From Membranipora membranacea (Eukaryota; Bryozoa; Gymnolaemata; Cheilostomatida; Membraniporidae), in assembly GCA_914767715.1 (NCBI GenBank), contig OU612068.1, forward strand, positions 27,840,001 through 27,900,000: 60,000 nucleotides of DNA, given 5' to 3'. Within the stretch, counting starts at the first letter, position 1. Every line of letters starts with the position of its first letter. The notes beneath the pieces are model-generated. The model searched no databases. It saw only the letters and a list, made by a program, of their open reading frames with translations, and was not told the origin of the DNA. Shown here one piece after another: positions 47,301 through 59,634 of this stretch. Position numbers and translations under genes: made by a program.

Positions 47301-50300
47301 TTTTTTTTCAGTGACTGGAATGAATTTATGGTTAGCGGTTGTGTCTATATCTACAGTATCTATACTGTATACCCTTCTGGTAAGATGATAATATTTATAT
47401 GACATGTTGACATGTGATGTGACCTGCCATCTGATCCCAGTCATGACCTAGAGCTGGCAATTTTATTATCTTGTTAAGACATGATGTCAATATATCCTTA
47501 CTCTGTGATGATATGCAGTGACGGTTTTTGACGTATGGTGTTCCATAAATCTAAGCATGAACACATATGGAGCTGTTGTAACGGTAGCTGGATTTCGAAT
47601 AGCCTTTGCAAAAAATTTCAAAATCTCCAACTGAAAATTGCTTAAAAACAGAATGCCTTATTCTTCTCCTAGCCTGGTGGCACTTTCTTTGACTAGATTT
47701 GTATAATACAGTAATAATTAATAGAGCTTTGCTCAATACTGTGTCTTTAAAGATTGCAATTAGCCTGAGAGGTCAAGACCCTATGGAGGAACATAATACA
47801 AATTGATGCTTCCTTGTCACTAGTCTGAGCCCCCCAGACTTTGCCCCTGTCCAACGGCCCCCCTTGTCAAATGTTTGTAATGCCTAAATTTTTTCATTTC
47901 TTTTTGCATAACCTGCCAAAAATCATAGAAATACCAGGAGTCATTCTAACATTATAGTGTTGTCTTTCTTATAGGGAGGACTGAAAGCAGTGCTATGGAC
48001 TGATGCCGTACAGCTTTGTATTATGATACTCGGTGTGTTAATAGTAGTAATCTATGGTAGTATAGCTGAGGGCGGATTCTCCAAAGTCTGGGAGGTAAAC
48101 AGACTAAGCGGCAGACTCGATATCTTAGAGTAAGTATAATATAATATAAATTATAGGCACCCTAAGAGGCATGTGATCATTAATCATAATAAACAGGCAA
48201 GTGGTTATATCCTGTCACTCAAACCACGGACTATTACCATGATATTATATTATAATCAGAAGGTTTCAATATTGAAAGTTTTGGAAATGTACTAGAAAAG
48301 GTATTACGGAAAAGTTTAACCTCGGCAAATTTCATAACCCTATAGCGATTTTGTTCCTGTAATGGATGATTAGCTGCATTACTATCAAAATTATCATAAT
48401 TAATTTTAATTTGTAGTCAGAACCTTGTTTGCACATGATGTATATCAATGTTATGGCTCAGATCTGAGGTGGTGTGCTTCCTGACACTACATTATGGGAT
48501 TATTGAACCGTGCTTGGCGTATCAAGCCAATGATTGATGTCAAGACAGTGTCAGCTAATTCTGACTAACTTGATGACAGGAGAAAAAACTGATGGTCATA
48601 GTGAAACTACGTTTTCACTCGAATATTCAAATTTAAACTCAGTTTAGACCACACCTGCAGCACCCTAGGGCATAAATAAATTCTCATAAAATGATCATAG
48701 TAATAATTGCATAATGACTTACTGATGATGACATTGCATGTTTGGCTAGGTGACGTCACAGAGTATCCTTACTGGTGACATCCTGGTAGGAAATGCTGTA
48801 TCATTTGCACCTTGTGGCTAATTTTTCCACTCCATTTTTAATCTCCTGACCGCATTACATAGAAACTAATTGAGGTAACAATAGCGCTTGTGAGGAGTTT
48901 AACAATTGTTCCAAGATATTTATACCCAATAGCAAATGTCATCCACTTATATCACATTCTATTCACATTTTAATTTTTCTAGTGCAGAGAAAGCGTTCAG
49001 TTTTGATCCAAGGATGCGCCATACCATATGGGGCGTACTGATAAACATCTCTTTCATATTCACTTATACATATGGGGCATCTCAGATTTCAGTACAGAGG
49101 TACCTGGCACTGGGAACTAAGAGGGATCGGCTAATGTAAGTTACTTTTATTTCCTAACATTGTTGTTATCATTTTCATTATCGTTAGTGTTATTATTTAA
49201 GCTCTCATGCAGTTTTGATAATTTTGTGTATGTATCTGAACCCTATGAAGCCGTTGTTGCTATCCAATCATATACGCCTCCTCCTCCACACATGGAATCA
49301 ACACGGGTACTCAAAGCAAACGAAGAAACACCAACCGATGCGAACGGAACTTGACGCAAATGCTAATCCCATATGTCGATCACCCCTATAATCTAAGTGA
49401 CATTGACATTTATGGAAACATAGTTTATTTTGCAGTCATTTCTTGCAAGTGTATTTCCTTGACCTGATGGGAATTCCATTCTTCCTGACTGGTAAATGGC
49501 GAGTGAGAGGCTGAATGCATTTATAGCTTTCAGACAAAACGCTTAATTTGTAGAGCGTACATGTTTACCTTTTTTGCAGAGCATACATGTTTACAGCAGT
49601 TGGATTAGCAGTTCTCACCATCCTCAGCTGTTTCATCGGACTGCTGGCGTTCTCTCACTTCAGGCACTGTGACCCGTTAAGTAATGGAGAGATCTTCTCT
49701 CGAGATCAGGTAAGTCTAGAACAAGTTTAATCCAATTGCCTGCATTCTTGTTGCTCTCTCCACTGGTCACGCACTGGTCTCTCACTTGTTCTCTCCACTG
49801 GTCACGCACTGGTCTCTCACTTGATCTCTCCACTGGTCACAGCGGCGTGACCAGTGGACCGGGAGCAACTCGGAATACAGGCAAATGGACCAAACTTGGT
49901 CTAGGTAAGCCTGAGAGCCAAATATTTACCTGTGAAAGGAAGTAGATTGCAGATTATGTTCAGTATGTATCCAATTAGTTCTAGATTTTGAGCAGCAAAA
50001 TTTTCCAGCCGTAAAATCGTAAATCCCATAGAGGAGTGAATTTGATTAGGTAGAGTTTGATTTAGCTAGTTTTGCAGTGACTTAATGTTAGCTAGTTTTG
50101 CAGTGACTTAATGTTAGCTGGCATTATATTTTGGTAAATTCAAGCTGTTGCAAAATAAGAACTATTCCTCATGCGAGTACTTTACTCCTCTAGGGTAGAT
50201 GGTTATTACAATCACTGATATTGCAGATTACTTTAACTTTAAAATTTTATGTTGGTAAAGCCAATAAAAAAATGAAAAAAAGGTTTTATGCGGAATGATG

Positions 50301-53300
50301 TACATATCTATGTTGATAGAAGAAGCTATCATTGATAGATCGTATTCTTACCAACTGTGTCTGCCTCTTGTCAGGTTTATCCTCTGTATGTGATGAGATT
50401 ATTGGGTCATCTTCCGGGGCTACCAGGACTCATACTATCCTCCATATTCAGCGGATCGCTCAGGTAAGCAATGTCACAATATGATACATGGTACATGGTA
50501 CATGATACACCATTATTATATACGATATACGATATATTATATATGATATATGATATATGATATATGATATATCAACTGTAAGGATGGTATTGACTATTTG
50601 GCATTGTTGGTTGGATATTTCCTATTGGCCAGAACATAAAACTTTTTTATCTACAGTATTTAGTACAGTCCGTAGACCCATACTGATACAGGTGTAGTAT
50701 TGTAAACTGTCCCCCGCGCGAAAACAACCCCGGGACACTTTACAATATTGTAAACTGTCCCGGGGACACTTTACAATAAAAACAGGCCTATTGTAAACTG
50801 TCCCCCCCTATTGTAAACTGTCCCCCCCTATTGTAAACCGTCCCCCCCTATTGTAAACTGTCCCCCCTATTTGTGACTGTCCATATCGAGAGCCCAGCTG
50901 TTTATCACCATTCTAAATGGGTCAGATCATCTAAGTGGAGCATACCATGATGTTCTGGCTGCCACTATGATGGCCAAAGTTGTACCATGGGGATGGTGGT
51001 GGTATCTCATTGACATATGAATGAGTGTATAAAGCCTCTTTTTCATATGGTACTTTGTAGATCTATTTTTCGCAAACACTAGTTGTTATTTGAAGCTCCT
51101 ATGATTTAGAGATGTCTGATTTGTGAAGAAAGGTGCACTAAGCCAACAGTGAATAGATGTGTAGTTGCCACATCACAGAACACACATACTTTCATTGCAG
51201 GTTCATGAGCCGCGCGAAAACAACCACCCCATTCATTCATCATAAAATCTACCTCCGACAAGCATTTGCCTGGGAGTGATGGCAGTTAGTCACAAGTGTG
51301 AGCGGGAGAATTAATTACTTTTGAGCTTTTCATATTGTGAGGCCTGGTATTGCACTGTAAAATATTGCTTAAGCCGCGCGAAAACAACCACCCCCCAAGA
51401 TGTCTTATAAAGCTATCTGTTAAAAAGTCTCAAACATAACGAACCATGATTTTGCATCCATAATGCGATTATCATAAGGTGACTGTGTACCAAATTTCAG
51501 ATTAGTAGGTCAGAACTTAATGACACAACGGATGATATGTCGTTCTTTGCAAGTTCATGAGCCGCGCGAAAATAACCACCCCATTCAGTCATCTTGAAAT
51601 CTACCTCAATCAAGCATTTGCCTGTGAGTGATGAAAGTCAGTCACATGTGAGACCTGGAGAAATAACAACTTTTGAGTTTTTCATATTGTGCCGCCTGGT
51701 ATTGGACTGTAAAATATTGCTTAAGCCGCGCGAAAACAACCACCCCCCAAAGTGTCTTATAAAGATTATCTGTCAAAAAGTCTCAATCATAATGAACCAT
51801 GATTTGGCAGCCATAATTCGATTGTCATAAGGTGACTGTGTACCAAATTTCAGATTAGTAGGTCAGAAGTTAATGACACAACGGATGATATGTCGTTCTT
51901 TGCAAGTTCATGAGCCGCGCGAAAACAACCACCCCATTCATTCATCTTGAAATCTACCTCAATCAAGAATTTGCCTGTGAGTGATGACAGTCAGTCACAA
52001 GTGAGAGTGGGAGAAATAACCGCTTTCGAGTTTTTCATATTGTGCCGCCTGGTATTGGACAGTAAAATATTGCTTAAGCCGCGCGAAAACAACCACCCCC
52101 CAAGCTGTCTTATAAAGATTATCTGTCAAAAAGTCTCAAACGAAATGAACCATGATTTTCTAGCAATAATGTGATTGTCATGAAGTGACTGTGTACCTAA
52201 TTTTGGATTAAAAGGTTAGAAATTAATGACACAACGGATGATATGTCGTTCTTTGCAAGTTCATGAGCCGCGCGAAAACAACCACCCCATTCAGTCATCT
52301 TGAAATCTACCTCAATCAAGCAGGCCGCACAATATGAAAAGCTCAAAAGCGGTCATTTCTCCCAGTCTCACTTGTGACTGACTGTCATCACTCACAGGCA
52401 AATTCTTGATTGAGGTAGATTTCAAGATGACTGAATGGGGTGGTTGTTTTCGCGCGGCTCATGAACTTGCAAAGAACGACATATCATCCGTTGTGTCATT
52501 AATTTCTAACCTTTTAATTCAAAATTAGGTACACAGTCACTTCATGACAATCACATTATTGCTAGAAATCATGGTTCATTTCGTTTGAGACTTTTTGACA
52601 GATAATATTTATAAGACAGCTTGGGGGGTGGTTGTTTTCGCGCGGCTTAAGCAATGTTTTACAGTCCAATACCAGGCGGCACAATATCAAAACCTCAAAA
52701 GTGGTTATTTCTCCAGGTCTCACTTGTGACTGACTTTCATCACTCACAGGCAAATGCTTGATTGAGGTAGATCACAAGATGACTGAATGGGGTGGTTGTT
52801 TTCGCGCGGCTCATGAACTTGCAAAGAACGACATATCATTCGTTGTGTCATTAATTTCTAAAATTTTAATCCAAAATAAGGTACACAGTCACTTCATGAC
52901 AATCACATCATTGCTAGAAAATCATGGTTCATTTCGTTTGAGACTTTTTGACAGATAATCTTTATAAGACAGCTTGGGGGGTGGTTGTTTTCGCGCGGCT
53001 TAAGCAATGTTTTACAGTCCAATACCAGGCCGCACAATATGAAAACCTCAAAAGTCGTTATTTCTCCAGGTCTCACTTGTGACTGACTTTCATCACTCAC
53101 AGGCAAATGCTTGATTGAGGTAGATTTCAAGATGACTGAATGGGGTGGTTGTTTTCGCGCGACTCATGAGCTTGCAAAGAACGACATGTCATCCGCTGTG
53201 TCATTAAGTTCTGACCTACTAATCTGAAATTTGGTACACAGTCACCTTATGACAATCACATTATGGCTGCCAAATCATGGTCCATTATGATTGAGACTTT

Positions 53301-56300
53301 TTGACAGATTATCTTTATAAGACACTTTGGGGGGTGGTTGTTTTTGCGCGGCTTAAGCAATGTTTTACAGGGCAATACCAGGCCGCACAATATGAAAAGC
53401 TCGAAAGCGGTTATTTCTCCCACTCTCACTTGTGACTGACTGTCATCACTCACAGGCAAATTCTTGATTGAGGTAAATTTCAAGATGAATGAATGGGGTG
53501 GTTGTTTTCGCGCGGCTCATAAACTTGCAAAGAACGACATATCATCCGTTGTGTCATTAACTTCTGACCTACTTATCTGAAATTTGGTACACAGTCACCT
53601 TATGACAATCGAATTATGGCTGCCAAATTATGGTTCATTATGATTGAGACTTTTGACAGATAATCTTTATAAGACAGCTTGGGGGGTGGTTGTTTTCGCG
53701 CGGCTTAAGCAATATTTTACAGTCCAATACCAGGCGGCACAATATGAAAAACTCAAAAGTCGTTATTTCTCCAGGTCTCACATGTGACTGACTTTCATCA
53801 CTCATAGGCAAATGCTTGATTGAGGTAGATTTCAAGATGACTGAATGGGGTGGTTAATTTCGCGCGGCTCATGAACTTGCAAAGAACGACATATCATCCG
53901 TTGTGTCATTAAGTTCTGACCTACTAATCTGAAATTTGGTACACAGTCACCTTATGATAATCGCATTATGGATGCAAAATCACGGTTCATTATGTTTGAG
54001 ACTTTTTAACAGATATCTTTATAAGACAGCTTAGGGGGTGGTTGTTTTCGCACGGCTTAAGCAATATTTTACAGTGCAATACCCATCCTCACAATATGAA
54101 AAGCTCAAAAGTAATTATTTCTCCCGCTCACACTTGTGACTGACTGCCATCACTCCTAGGCAAATGCTTGACGGAGGTAGATTTTATGATGAATGAATGG
54201 GGTGGTTGTTTTCGCGCGGCTCATGAACCTGCAATGAAAGTATGTGTGTTCTGTGATGTGGCAACTACACATCTATCCACTGTTGGCTTAGTGCACCTTT
54301 CTTCGCAAACCAGACATCTCTAAATCATAGGAGCTTTAAATAACTAGTGTTTGCGAAAAATAGATCCCCAAAGTACCATATGAAAAAGAGGCTTTATACA
54401 CTCATTCAATGAGATACCACCACCATCCCCATGGTACAACTTTGGCCATCATAGTGGCAGCCAGAACATCATGGTATGCTCCACTTAGATGATCTGACCC
54501 ATTTAGAATGGTGATAAACAGCTGGGCTCTCGATATGGACAGTCACAAATAGGGGGGACAGTTTACAATAGGGGGGGACGGTTTACAATAGGGGGGGACA
54601 GTTTACAATAGGGGGGGACAGTTTACAATAGGCCTGTTTTTATTGTAAAGTGTCCCCGGGACAGTTTACAATATTGTAAAGTGTCCCGGGGTTGTTTTCG
54701 CGCGGGGGACAGTTTACAATACTACACCGGAAACAAAACAAAAACGAGCAACAACTGAGTTTCTCACAGGGTATCACAGGTATCTAGACTATAAAAATGG
54801 ACCTGGGACAGTGCGGTGTTTGACATCTTCCTGCGTTCATCCTGGGTGGTATTATATATGGTTATTATGGTATTATGGTATTATGGTAATACCAAATAAT
54901 CTCATCACATACAGAGGATTATATGTATGTATGTGAATCTCTTATTAGTAATGTACTTTTGTTTATCTGGTTATTTTCTGCTGGTTTATGGTGATTGTTG
55001 TTTTATATTTCCAGCACTGTCAGTTCAATATATAGTTCTTCAGCTATGTTGATTCTCCAAGAGTTCATAAGACCATTTAAGCCGAATCTTAGTGAGAACG
55101 TCGCCACCATCGTATCCAAAGTTCTGGTCCTTGTATTCGGAGCCTTGTCTATAATACTTGTCCTCTTCACAAGATACTTTGGAGCTGGACTCATGTCGGT
55201 GAGTAGCCTGAGTACCCAAACTGTTTTGGTCTAGAGGGTCGTAGTGTCTTCGTCCACTAACAACCAATAGCTTTTGAAGTGTGAGGTTTGTGTAATGTAG
55301 TTTAGACCTACCTTTGACAACAACACTGGTATGTAAACTGCAATGACATGCAACACATAGACTGTACCCTACCCTTCATCTTAGTACCTGCAGTTAGCTG
55401 ATTTGGCTAGGTGATAGCTCCATAGGTTATTATTACTCTGACCCTCCCAGACTTTTGCTCCCACATCCGATGGGCAGAGTATTTAATGTTCACACATAAA
55501 ATAGTCAATTAATCACACATTATTTTGTGATTATGGGTCTTTATCTCATTGATATTGAATATGTACCATTTTAAAACAGTATGTAATTGGTTGGGAAAGA
55601 AAAAAATTCAATGATACTGTTTTATAAAAGTGATACTTCCCAGCCGGCAAGGCTTAGCCAGCAACCTTTTGAAGAGGTTGCCAATGGGCAGCTTTTTTGT
55701 TGGCCAATATCCTCTGACATCACCTGTCTTTGATAGGTATGCCAGAGGGAGCCACATATCCCCATTCCCCAGCAACAGATAAAAGTGGTTTAAGATACTT
55801 CTGCTTTTATACTTTATTTTCTTGCCGTTGGCAGTGGCAGAAATAACTTTTCTGGACTGACAAAGCATAGCCAATTGTAATGGATTTACCATCTATTAGT
55901 ACGGCTCCAGCATTAGAACAGTTTATTCCTCACTGTTTTCAATGTTGGTTAAAAATGTGGGTTAAAATCGCAAGTGTTGTCTCCGTCCGAGGACTGAGAA
56001 ATATCAGTGCCTTAAGGGCGCGGCCGCCGTATTCGGCGCCAAGTTGCTCTCAGTTTGCAGGCAGGTCGGAGCACACCTGGGGCGTCATATGAGCCCAGTA
56101 GTCAGTAGACCGCAGCGGGATTCGAACCCAGGACCTCCAACGCTTGCGCGTTAATGGTACACAGAAGACTAGGCTGAGTGTAAAAATGGTTGTCAATGCG
56201 GGGTCCATGTGATACGCAGACAAAAGTAGCATTTATCTCCCCTAGCCAATTGATTCTTTTCGAAAATTCTCTACTCCCAGACACCGAACAATCAAATAAG

Positions 56301-59300
56301 AAATCAGTATCCCTATTTAATTACTGTGAACCAGTATCACATCTAAGAAATTTACAATAGGCAAATATGTGGCGATCGATTGAATCAACTGCTATTGGCA
56401 CCACTTAACACTCAACACAAAAAGTGCCCCTGAATCCCTTCCCTACAGGCCTTATGAGTAACATAATAAATAAATATATATAACAAAATAATGTATTATT
56501 TTAATATTGGATAGAGACAGTTAACAATATCCCGGTAATATCCTGAGAAGGATATAAAACCTATTTTAAACTTCTTGAAGAGGTTGCTAAAAATCCCTTT
56601 TTGGCAACCTCTTCCACCGGTCCATATGGCATACAATTGGCAACAGTGTTCAGCCTCTTCTGATAACCTCTTTCCAAATCAGTTTAGACAACTAATTGCC
56701 CGCTGGGTTAATATATATCCGATTATTTACTTTTTATCCCCAACTCTAAACACGATTAGTGTTTGGACTTGTTTTATGATAACATGTGCGGGTGCGAATA
56801 GACATAGACATCTTATCCCCAACTCTAATAGACATCTAATAGGGGACTTCAGACAACTTATGTGGCAGCTGAGCCCTATTTTTGCACACAATAAACACCT
56901 ACAGTCTTGCCCATCCCGCTTCAAATTTTGCCAACTGAACTAGATTCATACCTGATCTTCTCTTTGGAAGTAGTATGAACAACAGCAGTTGATCCTATGA
57001 CATAGAAAACTTCCAACAGCCAGCACAAGAATTTTGGCTTTTTGTAGCCATTATTTTGAAAATCGCTAGATGCAGCTGGTCTGACCTCAGTGATTCTATC
57101 ATGCTTGGTTTGTTTTGAAGCACTTTGATTGGACAGTCACTCCTGAAAATTGCTAGAGTAGATGCAGCTGGACTCACCTATTTTACTGTAATATGATTGG
57201 TTTGTTTTGAAGCACTATGATTATATATCTAAATATCTATGTTTTAAATTTGCTCTAATAGAAATTTCAATGATTCAAAGGATAATAACAGGGCAGTCAT
57301 ACGTGAGTAAATCATTTAAGCCTAAGTGCCTGGGCAAAATGTTTAAAATCTGTCTCAAAAGAAATATAAATGATTCAAATCCTTTTCTATGGTTCAAAGG
57401 CTAATTACCAAAAGGTAGAAATACCTTTTGTTTAATTCTGAACTCGTAGGAGCCACACCCAAAACAAATATTCTACAGCCAATAGGCCACTTGTGATTTT
57501 CATTTGAACTTTAATTTGAACTTTTGAGCCAAGAACTGCAAAATTTCAAATTTAAGGTAATGCTTGCTATCGACAGTCAGTACACCTTATAAATTGCCTA
57601 GGCTGAAATTCAAAGGGCTGCTCTGACCAAGGAGCAACAGCTCTGACCATAGTCTATTAATTACAAAGATATCTAGGAATTTTAATGATACTGAGTGGTC
57701 ATCTTTGGTTGTGTCTATAAAGGAAGTTTCTGCAAAGTGCATTGCACTAGGATGACGAGTGGATGACGATGTGTGAGAACAAACTTTTGTGCATTTACAC
57801 ATACAGCTTAGATGCTGATTTTTACATGAAACATTACCTGGGGAATCAACTAGCAACAATTAACCAACACATATCAGAAAAATAATTATCTGTTAGCTAA
57901 GAGGGATAGGTTGGGGGTCGTTATGGGATTAGGAAACAGCCTTTCCAAAAAAACGGAAGAACATGGCTTAAAAGAATAAAATTTGATTGCCCGCCTAACT
58001 AATTAAGAGATACACGTGAAGAAAAGAGAGGTTTCATGATTCTTCTGGATCGGTAGGCTAGCACAACATGTCATACACACAGACAGTTACAGCTTTACTA
58101 CAAAAAAAGCCTCAGCGGCAAATAGAGGATTAAATCAAATCTCTGAGATTCATGCAGCAACCGCTATGTAATTATATTTTTTTAATTTAATCCACGCCTA
58201 GTAAATATGCCATATCACAGTTGTACACTTAAATTTAAGTTGCCTGCTCTTATTGGCATAATGAATAATATATCCCAAGACCAATGAAATGAATGAGGCA
58301 GTTGTTACAATAATTACACCCTCTAGTGGAGGAAGAGTACCTGATGCACAAATGCAAGCAAATGGATCAAACTTGATCCAGCTTCACTCTGACAAATGAA
58401 CTAAGCTCTGATCTGACCTCCTGAGCCGAACGGCTTTGCATCTTTTCTGCAGTCAAACATTGCCAAAGACCAAAGTTTTACAGAAGACCTGTGATACGGT
58501 CCCAATATACCAAAGATATGGAAGAGGCAGTTTTTCCAATAATCACCCATTATTGACACGCCTCAGTTTTTCACAGAACATATTGCTGTTGCAAACAAAT
58601 CCCCTCATACTTTTCCTATCCCTACCTTCCACCGCACCATTATCAGTGTTGGGTCCTGAGGTGTCAGTTCTAGTATATTATCTTCATGGTTGCGTTTTGT
58701 AGATGGGGCTGGCTATCAGTGGTATATTTGGTGGGCCAACAACAGCACTATTCATATCTGGAGTATTTCTACCTGTTGTAAACTGGAAGGGTGCTCTAAT
58801 AGGATTCTTATCTGGATCAGGTCAGTAGGTCACCTTGATACTCAGAGTGCCACAAAACTCATGGTATTCATGATCAATATTTTAATGGGATGTCATGATG
58901 TATTGCCTTTCACAAAACAGGCCAAACACTTTATTAGAAAAATAGCCACAACTATGCGAAGGTTTTTATTTTAGCTTACGGAGGTTTCATAGGCCTAGGT
59001 GCATTGATTAACAGACCATTTGTGTACCAGTACCCAGTCTCTACTGCCGGCTGTAATATTACGGATCCAGCTATGCTCAGTAATCTTACATCTCCTCTGT
59101 ACGACCCGTCTACGTGGGATCCACAATCACATTACAGGTATGGCTTGTAAATCTTGTATCTAGATCGATTTTTGTTAATACGGAGTGTGAAAATAACAGG
59201 TTAATTTTAACAGGTGTGACCAAGGAGTCTTTAACTCCTTGGTGTGACGGAGCGACAAACATGCAAATGTAAAAATGTCTCAATGGTAGCTAGGTTTCTG

Positions 59301-59634
59301 TTAGGTCAAGTTTGATCCATTTGCCAGCGTTAGAGCTGTCCCCCTTACTGACACGCTGAACCGTTTTTGCTTTCGGCGTGTCAAGATAGTGGGGGACAAC
59401 TCCTACGCTGGAAAAATGGAGCAAACATGATCCACGTTTCTGGTTTCTAGTTGGTGATTTGTATTGTGATAGACTTGTATTAGTGTGTGTCAGTAGATCC
59501 TTGTAGTCTATGGTAATGATTGTTTTGTTTTAGGTCAGGTATAGACTCCCTTTTTGATCTCTCCTATGTATGGAACGGAGTCGGAGGAGGTGCAGTTACT
59601 GTCATTGTCGCCATTATATTCAGCATCATATTAT
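44302..59634 (+). CDS. SLC5-family sodium/solute symporter (SMCT/SMVT-like), 13 exons, 3' end off window
   Basis: Plasma-membrane symporter that couples Na+ to uptake of a small solute. Exons: 44302-44480, 44935-45094, 45942-46007, 46859-46910, 47312-47379, 47975-48129, 48983-49135, 49580-49709, 50375-50463, 55015-55198, 58703-58820, 58975-59137, 59534-59634. All have AG/GT borders and continuous phase, about 539 residues so far (family about 600). SLC5 signatures: ADYLVFALMLGSSAAIGFYY (first helix), SLLARYISSTTLIGAPAEIY, GGLKAVLWTDAVQ, DPRMRHTIWG, SVQRYLALGT, and SGSLSTVSSIYSS, whose Ser/Thr match the Na2 sodium-site helix. The ATG context CACTATGG is good. Order and spacing fit the SLC5A6/A8/A12 branch (monocarboxylate or vitamin carriers); the substrate cannot be told. 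Intron 9 is 4.55 kb because of the foldback element. The last exon(s) lie beyond the window. Confidence 0.93.
44744..44812 (+). repeat. SINE body, 5'-truncated copy
   Basis: In intron 1 of the symporter. GACTACTGGGGTTTAG ... CAGGTGTGCTCAGACCTGCC then TGCAAACAGAGAGCAACCTG matches the body of the SINE at 56035-56178 in the opposite orientation. The tRNA-like head is missing. Confidence 0.75.
49714..49904. mobile_element. Hairpin element just behind exon 8 donor
   Basis: Arms: TCTAGAACAAGTTTAATCCA ... GCATTCTTGTTGCTC on the left; GGGAGCAACTCGGAATACAG then GCAAATGGACCAAACTTGGT and CTAG on the right. The loop side holds about 2.5 tandem units of 34-35 bp (CTCTCCACTGGTCACGCACT ...). It starts within 5 bases of the exon 8 splice site. 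Relatives are at 43868-43925, 58350-58380 and 59291-59450. Confidence 0.7.
50016..50200. mobile_element. Short TIR element related to the 3.4-kb one
   Basis: Ends TAAATCCCATAGAGGAGTGA and TTTACTCCTCTAGGGTA are inverted and resemble the TACCCTATAGGAGT ends at 3439-3786. The interior has a 26-bp duplication, TTAGCTAGTTTTGCAGTGAC twice (about 50065-50115). Lies in intron 8. Confidence 0.6.
50501..50576. repeat. AT-rich microsatellite, GATATAT/ACATGGT units
   Basis: Short tandem GATACATGGTACATG units followed by repeated GATATAT in intron 9, about 115 bp before the foldback element. Confidence 0.8.
50691..54728. mobile_element. 4.04-kb foldback element in intron 9 of the symporter gene
   Basis: Terminal inverted repeat GGTGTAGTATTGTAAACTGT then CCCCCGCGCG at the left, its inverse ending at 54728. 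Each arm has an outer unique domain (50691-51200 and 54220-54728, with four to five 20-bp TATTGTAAACTGTCCCCCCC units near the tip) and an inner array of about 352-bp tandem units: about 3.5 on the left (51205-52320) and 5.5 on the right (52320-54215), directly abutting with no core. Within each unit GCCGCGCGAAAACAACC occurs twice, in an A context (then ACCCCATTCA) and a B context (then ACCCCCCAAG), 165-190 bp apart; some 20 copies in all. Arms are alike but carry small indels and substitutions. No transposase; no target duplication recognised. The layout resembles foldback/TU-type elements known from flies and sea urchins. Confidence 0.9.
54895..54919 (-). repeat. 25-bp inverted copy of symporter exon 9
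   Basis: Exact reverse complement of 50379-50403, which codes for part of YPLYVMRLL in exon 9. It lies 167 bp beyond the right end of the foldback element; flanking bases do not continue the match. Chance identity over 25 bases is very unlikely in 60 kb. Confidence 0.85.
55199..58702. other. Intron 10 of the symporter, repeats only
   Basis: Holds the SINE at 56035-56178, two related blocks at 57070-57110 and 57165-57225 (GATGCAGCTGGxCTxACCT ... TTGGTTTGTTTTGAAGCACT), and the half hairpin copy near 58350. Open frames of 60-122 codons here have no splice or homology support. Confidence 0.6.
56035..56178 (-). repeat. tRNA-derived SINE
   Basis: On the minus strand a tRNA-like head, TTAACGCGCAAGCGTTGGAG then GTCCTGGGTTCGAATCCCGC (B box GGTTCGAATCC), is followed by a body of about 70 bp beginning GACTACTGGGCTCATATG. 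The body is shared with 44744-44812. The A-box region is degenerate. Confidence 0.65.
59291..59450. mobile_element. Hairpin element of the CAAATGGACCAAACTTGG family
   Basis: In intron 12. Left arm GTCAAGTTTGATCCATTTGC, CAGCG, GTCCCCCTTACTGACACGC; right arm GCGTGTCAAGATAGTGGGGG, CGCTGG, ATGGAGCAAACATGATCCAC. The outer part is shared with 49714-49904 while the stem interior differs, so members exchange their inner sequence. A separate small dyad ACCAAGGAGT/ACTCCTTGGT lies at 59219-59243. Confidence 0.7.

Noticed and set aside
51200-54230. CRISPR-like array
   Set aside because: Units are about 352 bp, the inter-motif DNA is itself repeated, and the locus is an intron of an animal gene.
55608-56943. 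Several 60-122 codon frames in symporter intron 10
   Set aside because: No splice sites, motifs or conserved pattern; some overlap the SINE at 56035-56178.
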